From NCBI GenBank assembly GCA_054601695.1, contig BAAHQB010000384.1:1-64000 (forward strand): a DNA stretch of 64,000 bases. The letters are read 5' to 3'. The stretch comes from Amorphochlora amoebiformis (lineage: Eukaryota; Cercozoa; Chlorarachniophyceae). The notes under the pieces were generated by a model, which was given only the letters and a program-made list of their open reading frames with translations, ran no database searches and was not told the origin of the DNA. The position numbers were made by a program, and so were the translations under genes. Below, piece by piece: positions 1 to 64,000 of this stretch (the first letter of the stretch is position 1; every line of letters starts with the position of its first letter).

Positions 1-185
1 ACATTTTGTTATTTGTATTGTATATATCTTATTCTTGAAATATGTACATATACTATACTAAATATATTTATATATTTATATACCTATACATACATTTTGT
101 TATTTGTATTGTATATATCTTATTCTTGGGAAATGTACATAAATACATTATATCTATATATTTATATATCTATACATACATTATG

Positions 186-18963
<18,778 letters not shown>

Positions 18964-18983
18964 ATTTATATATATATATATAT

Positions 18984-20479
18984 ATTCATCACTTTCCAAT
19001 CTCATCTTGTACACACATACACGAAAAACTAAACGTATCCATCATAAATTACATTCTCCCCCTCGCTCTTGCTCTAATCCTAATCAAACCCTCTAATCTT
19101 GGAACCCCCCCCCCCCCTTACCCACCCTGGGTACCACGCACAACCCTAGATATCAACTCTCCTCTCCTTTCGAGTTTCACAGCGGAACGTCGTTCCGGAA
19201 CGTATGTGTCAGTCACCTCGTCAGTAGCCGAAGAATTAGAATTTCTACGAAATATCAATTACTCAATATGTCAGGATATCTCCTGTATTAATGAAGAAGC
19301 ACGTGTCAATAAGCCGAAGAATTAAAGTAGAGTGACACGTGCAAAGCCGAAGAATAAATTCATACGTGACATTTGACCACGTCACAAACGTCCCACCGCT
19401 GTCCAGTGGTCACCCAACCGAAAGACCGCCAACGAGGGTGAAAGTTCAAAAGGGGGGGGGGAACAAGCGAAAATGAGCATACAGGAGCTACAGAAAGTAA
19501 CGTTTTAGAGTTCAAATTGTCATATCTGGAAGCTTGGAAAGGGGAGGGGGAGGGTTAGAGGAATAGGACTATTTTGAGGACGCTTCTGGAATACCCTTGC
19601 ATATTTGCAGTAAGTATACATGCTCTCACACCTCGTGAACACTCGATATACTGCTCTCACATTTTGTATGTACCCCATGTACAAGTTTCACCTCTGAACA
19701 ATTCTCTCACACCTCGTGAATACCAATATACATATTTACACGAAGTCTGGATATAACATAAAATTCAATTCTTGTCCCCCTTCCCTTCGACCCAGTATGC
19801 TTCTGCCCATGCTACATCTCCATGGAACTAAATGAAACATGCCCTACGCAACCTGTCTCACCCTCACCTCTTGCAAACATCTTCATCGATCTCAGCCTAT
19901 GTACACCATATACAAAATTATACTGCTGCTACGAATCTCTCATACCCCAAAATCATCTGTATATAAATTTACACGACTGTTATACACTTTCTCGTGTGTT
20001 CTGAAGCAAGAATGTACACATTTACGTTGACTAGTACACACGCTCTCAATCTCATCGACTTCACATTTACACGACCAGTATACGTGTTTTTAACGTTCAG
20101 AAACAAATGCACATATTTTCACGACACTCTCACACTCTCACATCTCAGAAACCCACCAAAAGACATATTTTAAAAGACTAGTTTCCATGCTCTCGCGCTC
20201 ACACAACGTCCAAACACAGTGTGTCTCACATCTCGAAAACACTCATCTACGTATCTCAACACGACCAGTATGTGTGATTTCACAATTTCCTTAAACATCC
20301 AATACGTGTACATTTTCAAAAGAAAAATCCATGGTTACACATCTTGAACACGTGTACATGTTTACTGTAAACAAACCCAAATCTAAGCCTCTAACAGCTG
20401 GTATCTTGTTTTCCTTCTTTCGGGTTAAAAAATCCGTTTGGTGGGTTTTTGGGGTGTACTTGTGGTGGCTACGTAGTTC
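18984..20479. promoter_or_regulatory. Intergenic region between divergent genes 1 and 2
   Basis: The longest non-repetitive stretch in the first half. It has a C15 run (19104), a G9 run (about 19453), three 'AGCCGAAGAAT' copies (about 19219, 19311, 19349), an interrupted palindrome GGAAC-GTC-GTTCC (about 19184) and two 'CTCTCACACCTCGTGAA' copies (19623, 19703). Open frames here are short, overlap on both strands and show no domain. The first exon of the RhoGEF and both promoters should be here; I cannot place them. Confidence 0.5.
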
Positions 20480-20636
20480 ATGGTTAGGTGTCGGGTATCC
20501 AGACACCAACTGATCTCAATACTCGAAGACGTTGAAGAAATTAAGGCGAAAATAAGGAAGTCTTCTGGGGTCCGACATATCTAAATATATTTGAGTATAA
20601 AATGTATATACATATGTGTTATATATAAATATATGC

Positions 20637-20688
<52 letters not shown>

Positions 20689-20822
20689 ATATATATATGT
20701 TAATAACTATTTTTTGATACAGAAGAGATTAAGGGAAATATCAGAGTTTACACATACATATCATATCCCTATCTATATATGAAATATATACATATATATA
20801 TATATATATGTATATTTAAAGA

Positions 20823-20854
<32 letters not shown>

Positions 20855-20908
20855 TATATATTATATATTTGCATATATATATATATATATGTATATATAT
20901 ACATGTAG

Positions 20909-20951
<43 letters not shown>

Positions 20952-20986
20952 TTAAATGTGAAAGGAAAATTATAAAATATGTATCG

Positions 20987-21080
<94 letters not shown>

Positions 21081-21110
21081 GAATATAAGCTGTTAACACT
21101 ACTAGATCTA

Positions 21111-21149
<39 letters not shown>

Positions 21150-21245
21150 TATAAGCTGATAACACTACTAGATCTAGTATATATATATATATATATATAT
21201 ATATGAATATAAGCTGTTAACACTACTAGATCTAGTAAGTATGTA

Positions 21246-21291
<46 letters not shown>

Positions 21292-22484
21292 TAGTATCAT
21301 AAGATCATGAGTCTAGTATATATATATATATCATCTGGATCATGAGGCTAGATATACTAGATATACATCATCATATATGTATATATATATATATATATTA
21401 TATATATATATATATTATATATACATATTATATACATTATATATATATATATATTACATACACATACACATATGCACATTTACAATTGCACATGCACATA
21501 GGAATTAAGAAAGCACAAGGAAGACAAAGCCAAAGTAACCCTAACCCGAACCCTAACCCGAACCCTAACCCGAACCCTAACCCTAACCCTAACCCCCAAC
21601 CCTAGCTAAATCAAGAAGAAAAAGCAATATCCAAGCAAATGAAGGCTATTATACGGTTTTCGATAACCCAAACCCAAACCCTAACCCTAACCCTAACCCT
21701 AACCCTAATCAATGGTCCTCGGACTAAGATATGCTGAATATAATCTGATCCTAACCCTAACCCTAACCCTAATTCGACATCTAACCGTAAGTCAATTATA
21801 AACGCTAACCTAATCGTATATTTCGCTAAAAGTTACTCTAAAACCTCTATTTCTTAGTGACTCTCAGGGTTAGTTTCAAGTTAGGGTGGTTAGGGTTAGG
21901 GTTAGTGTCAGGGTTAGTGTTAGGGTTTCAAGTTACTGACCCATCCTAACTTTAAACCCTAACACTAACTCTGACACTAACCCTGACACTATCCCTAACC
22001 CTAACAACCCTAACCCTAACAACCCTAACCCTAACAAAACTAAACCTAACAACCCTAACCCTAATAAAAAAAACCCTAACAACCCTAACCCTAACAACCC
22101 TAACCCTAACAACCCTGTCAGGGTTAGTGCTAGGGTTTCAAATTGCGGTGGTTAGGGTTAGTATCAGGGTTAGTGTTAGGGTTTCAAGTTAGGATTGTAA
22201 GGGTTAGGGTTAGTGTCAGGGTTAGTGTTAGGGTTTCAAGGTAGGGTTGTTAGGGTTAGGGTTAGCGTCAGGGTTAGTGTTAGGGTTTCAAGTTGCTACA
22301 CTAACCCTAACCCTAATCCTAACCCTAACCGTAACCCTAACCCTAACCCTAACCCTAACCTTAGATCGCATGACCATGCCTCTGAGAGGCGATGCGTATT
22401 AATGAAAGAGGCTACTGAATGCAAGACAAAGATATTAAGGAAGTGAGACTACTTGGATATATAATTATATAAATATATATACAA

Positions 22485-22518
<34 letters not shown>

Positions 22519-22566
22519 ATAAGACTATTTAGATAATATACATATATAAATATAGATCTATAGATG

Positions 22567-22615
<49 letters not shown>

Positions 22616-23848
22616 GAGTATTTTGGAAGCTGCTACTGAATGCAAGGCAAGATATTCGTCATTTATCATTATTTAAATGTATAGATATCTATATGTAGAT
22701 ATATAGCTATATCTATATATATATATTTATATATATATATATAGGAAGACAAGTATGAAGTCTATCGAACAGGAGCGAAGTGCCCTCGTTAATCATTGTC
22801 ATAGGGTAATAATATATATATATATATAATATATAATGCATATATATATATATATACATATATATACTATGTATATTTATACAAATATATATATATATAT
22901 ATATATAATATATGTATTTGTATATGTATATATATATATATATATGGTACAGGTAAATCTGGAGCATTCGCGGCTAGAGAGGGAGGTTAGCGAGTTATTT
23001 AAGGTCAGAATATATATATATATAATATATATAAATATATACATATATATATATTTAGACATATATATATAATAGGAGCTGGTACAGGTTAAGAAGGAGA
23101 GAGACCAGAATTTGTAAAGCCTAACCCTTTCCCCAACCCTTACACCAACCCAATCTCAACCCCAAAAACCTAAAACCTAAATGCGGATTATAGACTCTAA
23201 CCCTAACCCTAACCCTAACCCTAACCCTAACCCTACCCTAACCCTAATTAACCTAAGATGCGGGTTGCAGATGTCAGAGAAAACTGATTTTTTTTTTTTT
23301 TTCCCTCAAACTCTTCTAATCTCCTGTTTCGCTCTCTCTCTGTATTCCTCTCCACCTCCATTCCCCCTTGTCTCCCCGACTTGTCTCTCCTCTTTCTCTC
23401 TGTACCTCTCTATTTCACCCTCTCTCTATCTCTCCCCCTCCCTTTCTATCCTCATATCTCTCTTCTCTCTCTCTTCTCTCTCTTTCTTTTTCTTTCTCTT
23501 ATCCATCTCTCCTTTCTCTTACCGTCCGAAAGCGCGGAGTATGAGATGCACCGAAAGCGATTTATTAACAAGCAAATGGAGTTGCAAAGGGTTAGAGAGA
23601 ATATAGTTCAGGTTCGTATATCTAAATATATATATATATATATGTATAAATGTATGTATGAATATATGTATATATATATATATATATGTACGTATGTATG
23701 TATGTATGTATTTATGTATGTGTGCAATATTTACATCATTGAGACCATTTGAATATCTATGTAATTATATATGTATACATGTATATATATATATATGCAT
23801 AAATATATATATATATATATTGATATACATATATATATGTATATATAT

Positions 23849-23879
<31 letters not shown>

Positions 23880-24089
23880 GTACATATACATATATATATA
23901 TGTACACATATATATATATAGATATATTATACATATACATATATATATATATTTATACATACATATATATGTATATAATATGATATATATACATATACAT
24001 GTGATATATATATATATATTACTAAGGTGAAAGCGATAATGAAAACGGGCATCAGAAAGGCTGTTATCAAATCAAAGGTTATATATATT

Positions 24090-24132
<43 letters not shown>

Positions 24133-24147
24133 CATATATATATATGG

Positions 24148-24227
<80 letters not shown>

Positions 24228-24229
24228 CA

Positions 24230-24290
<61 letters not shown>

Positions 24291-24326
24291 TAGAGGTCAA
24301 GAAAAGGCTATATATATATATATATT

Positions 24327-24406
<80 letters not shown>

Positions 24407-24547
24407 ATATATATATACTTACACATATAAATATATATATATAGCCTCCTAAGCGACAAGGTTACAGTACATTAGAGGGCAAGAAAAGGCGAGAACGGGG
24501 AACTGAGTATGTTATTCATAGATATGTAGATATTAATATTATAGAGG

Positions 24548-24633
<86 letters not shown>

Positions 24634-25059
24634 TTATCTATATATACTTCTTTATACATATATATATATATGTATGTTTCTATACATATATATACACATA
24701 CATACATAAATATACATATATATGTATAAAATAGATATATATATATATGTGTGTGTGTATATATATATAAATGTACCTATGTGTGTCTATACATATACCC
24801 ACCTGTGTATACATACACGCATATATATATATATATATATGTATATGTTTATATATATATATTCTGCATATGCTATATATACATATGTATAAATCATAAT
24901 ATACATAAATGTGCATATGTACCATATGTGATACATATATATATATATATATATATAATATATATATATGAAATGATATATTTATACGCAAACATGAATT
25001 CATAAATTTTCAATAATACACTGTATTGCCGGGTTTGGTGTCATATAATGACCCCCGCC

Positions 25060-25091
<32 letters not shown>

Positions 25092-25240
25092 ATATATATA
25101 TATACTTAAATACTTTTGTATCACTTAGGTACATGTAGACAGTGACGTCGACTCACGTGATCCGAGTGAGATACTTTTGTATCACTTAGGTACATGTAGA
25201 CAGTGACGTCGACTCACGTGATCCGAGTGAGAGATTGTAG
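20480..25240 (+). CDS. Charged, probably coiled-coil protein, about 14 exons
   Basis: Family not recognised. ATG at 20480 (context TTCATGG) opens a 30-codon exon ending ...[16 protein letters not shown] at 20569. Later exons: 20723-20745 (KRLREIS), 21214-21234 (LLTLLDL), 21502-21534 ([11 protein letters not shown]), 21606-21655 ([16 protein letters not shown]), 22365-22442 ([18 protein letters not shown]), 22745-22805 ([20 protein letters not shown]), 22953-23003 ([17 protein letters not shown]), 23076-23113 ([12 protein letters not shown]), 23258-23272 (15-nt micro-exon), 23533-23611 ([18 protein letters not shown]), 24027-24077 ([17 protein letters not shown]), 24445-24525 ([16 protein letters not shown]) and last exon 25190-25240, stop TAG. 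From 21502 on, every phase matches. The join after 20745 does not. Heptad-like E/K/L/R-rich sequence suggests coiled coil; a structural role is a guess. Confidence 0.72.
21091..21234 (+). repeat. Three copies of a 21-nt exon-like unit
   Basis: 'AAGCTGTTAACACTACTAGA' (second copy GCTGATAAC) recurs near 21089, 21149 and 21211 with (TA)n spacers. Only the last is followed by a consensus donor GTAAGT. Decayed relatives lie at 21288-21360. Confidence 0.75.
21535..21605 (+). repeat. 71-nt intron made of telomere-type repeats
   Basis: Between exons 21502-21534 and 21606-21655 of gene 2. It starts gtaaccctaacccg, runs through CCCTAA/CCCGAA units and ends CCCTAG. Both flanking exons are in phase 0 across it. 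Confidence 0.8.
21656..22364 (+). repeat. Intron rich in telomere-type repeats
   Basis: Gene 2 intron: CCCTAA at the 5' part, one 48-bp element (21709-21752), alternating 'GGGTTAGTGTCAGGGTTAGT' and CCCTAACAA blocks (21880-22290), and a CCCTAA tract ending CCTTAG at exon 22365. Confidence 0.85.
23114..23257 (+). repeat. Intron with CCCTAA tract before acceptor
   Basis: 144-nt gene 2 intron, donor gtaaag, degenerate C-rich repeats, then CCCTAA units and acceptor CCTAAG leading into the 15-nt micro-exon. Confidence 0.75.
25110..25240 (+). CDS. Duplicated terminal exon of gene 2
   Basis: A 61-bp unit occurs twice, identical (25110-25170, 25171-25231). Each has acceptor 'TATCACTTAG'. Using the second gives [16 protein letters not shown] then TAG (25238-25240). 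Using the first reads through to [11 protein letters not shown] then TGA (25204-25206). Two C-termini are therefore possible. The unit includes TGACGTCG and CACGTG-type motifs. Confidence 0.6.
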
Positions 25241-25728
25241 TAAAAATAGGAATCCAGATATAGTGTCCAGCAGCCATAGCAAGTTTTTCCTACGGCATCA
25301 AGATTGTGTACAATTCTCTGCGCAGGGGGAGCTGATACTAATCTAGCTAATGATTAATAGTATTAGCGTGATAACGATCGAATTGATGCATTCTAATTTT
25401 TTGCCAAACGTAATTTATTTTAAGTTATTTTTTACACATACAGATATCTTCCTAGAACTTGTAGTGCCTGGACTATTACACTTGAATAACAAGCATTACT
25501 AAAGTTACGAGTAAGAATTGGACCGCAACTCTAGGCTTGTTAGCAAGTTGTATACGTCACGACATACATACTGTGGTCACTTATACGTACAGGATTGTGT
25601 GGTTCTTTTATTTCCAGGTCAATTGGGCCGAGTCATGATATAATCATTCGATACACAAATACATCCTAATCATTCGCGCACGGATTTTTCCTAGATTTTA
25701 GGAAAGTTCTAGAACAAGTGAGAGCTCT
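25241..25728. other. Convergent intergenic region
   Basis: Non-repetitive sequence between the stop of gene 2 (plus) and the stop of the RSH gene (minus). No open frame of note and no poly(A) motif I would trust; both 3' ends should lie here. Confidence 0.6.
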
Positions 25729-55529
<29,801 letters not shown>

Positions 55530-55704
55530 CTTCTAGAAATATCCCGAAATCACACCACAAGGACCCGATCGCTCGGCGATTCGTAGCCCTTAAGCCCAAC
55601 ACATGGTGCCTTCTTGGATTTGCTGTCAACCGACTAAATTAATTAATTTAGCAATTCTTCGGCTTACCGACAAAAACACCAAAATAATAAATAAATCCTC
55701 GGAA
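55530..55704. promoter_or_regulatory. Short divergent promoter region, RSH/PPR
   Basis: 175 bp between the proposed RSH ATG (minus, 55529) and the PPR ATG (plus, 55705). No TATA box I would assert. If a shared promoter, the two organelle-linked genes may be co-expressed. Confidence 0.4.
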
Positions 55705-63608
<7,904 letters not shown>

Positions 63609-63685
63609 GTCTTACATACATATATATATACATATACATATATATATATATATATATATACATACATATATATATATATACATAT

Positions 63686-63732
<47 letters not shown>

Positions 63733-63761
63733 AATATGTATAAGCATTTGTCCTCAAGAGA

Positions 63762-63790
63762 AAGCAGTCAGTTTATACTAGATCAGGTGT

Positions 63791-63823
<33 letters not shown>

Positions 63824-63824
63824 T

Positions 63825-63871
<47 letters not shown>

Positions 63872-63955
63872 TGTTAATCTGTTAAGGATTTGTCTTCAGA
63901 GGAAAGTTTGAAATGTATGCTGGATCAAATGCTCATCTTTGTCCATATTAATGTG

Positions 63956-63960
<5 letters not shown>
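63762..63960 (+). repeat. Copies of the 63531-63608 PPR exon 3' end
   Basis: At 63767-63786 'TTTATACTAGATCAGGTG' repeats the exon end with donor; at 63897-63935 a more diverged copy reads ESLKCMLDQM. Either may be an alternative exon of the next motif. Confidence 0.6.
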
Positions 63961-63994
<34 letters not shown>

Positions 63995-64000
63995 ATATAT

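Noticed and set aside
20291-20509. Minus frame of 72 residues and other short frames in 19.3-20.5 kb
   Set aside because: Overlaps the better-supported first exon of gene 2 in antisense; no motif or splice link to the RhoGEF chain.

Overview
This is nuclear DNA of a eukaryote whose species I cannot name. About nine tenths of it is low-complexity sequence: (TA)n tracts, two long (CG)n tracts, telomere-type TTAGGG/CCCTAA arrays and several minisatellites. The long Tyr-Ile, Ala-Arg and Leu-Gly open frames are translations of these repeats, not genes. The real coding sequence sits in about ninety islands, mostly 15-100 nt, bounded by GT and AG. When the islands are joined, their codon phases fit almost everywhere and four genes appear, alternating in strand.

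(1) Minus strand, about 18.9 kb down to 0.2 kb: a Dbl-type RhoGEF with a complete DH domain followed by a PH domain. (2) Plus strand, 20.48-25.24 kb: a charged, probably coiled-coil protein of about 240 residues that I do not recognise. (3) Minus strand, 55.53 down to 25.73 kb: a long-form RelA/SpoT homologue (RSH) in at least 42 exons, with HD hydrolase, (p)ppGpp synthetase, TGS, a cysteine-containing region and ACT domains. All hydrolase and synthetase catalytic residues that I know are present. (4) Plus strand, from 55.7 kb past the window end: a pentatricopeptide (PPR) protein with an organelle-type N-terminus and a strict 35-residue period across exon joins.

Genes 1/2 and 3/4 are divergent, and genes 2/3 are convergent. 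The only clearly non-repetitive intergenic stretches are about 19.0-20.48 kb, 25.24-25.73 kb and 55.53-55.70 kb. RSH plus PPR suggests an organelle-rich, possibly plastid-bearing protist. The RhoGEF argues against land plants. TTAGGG arrays are compatible with many protist lineages.

Two patterns stand out. First, telomere-type repeats lie inside introns. In most cases the sense strand reads CCCTAA directly up to the acceptor (CCCTAG| or CCCTAAG|), or the donor itself is GTTAGG or GTAACCC. Two introns of 77 and 71 nt consist almost only of telomeric repeats. Second, many exons are surrounded by partial copies. Copies of the 5' half (with acceptor, no donor) lie on the upstream side and copies of the 3' half (with donor, no acceptor) on the downstream side, separated by (TA)n. 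I infer that microsatellites and telomeric repeats are creating and enlarging introns here, under selection against complete extra exons.

Limits: exon borders come from reading frame, GT-AG and family motifs only. Unresolved points are the RhoGEF N-terminus and one PH junction, one junction in gene 2, and a short missing piece of the RSH cysteine region.
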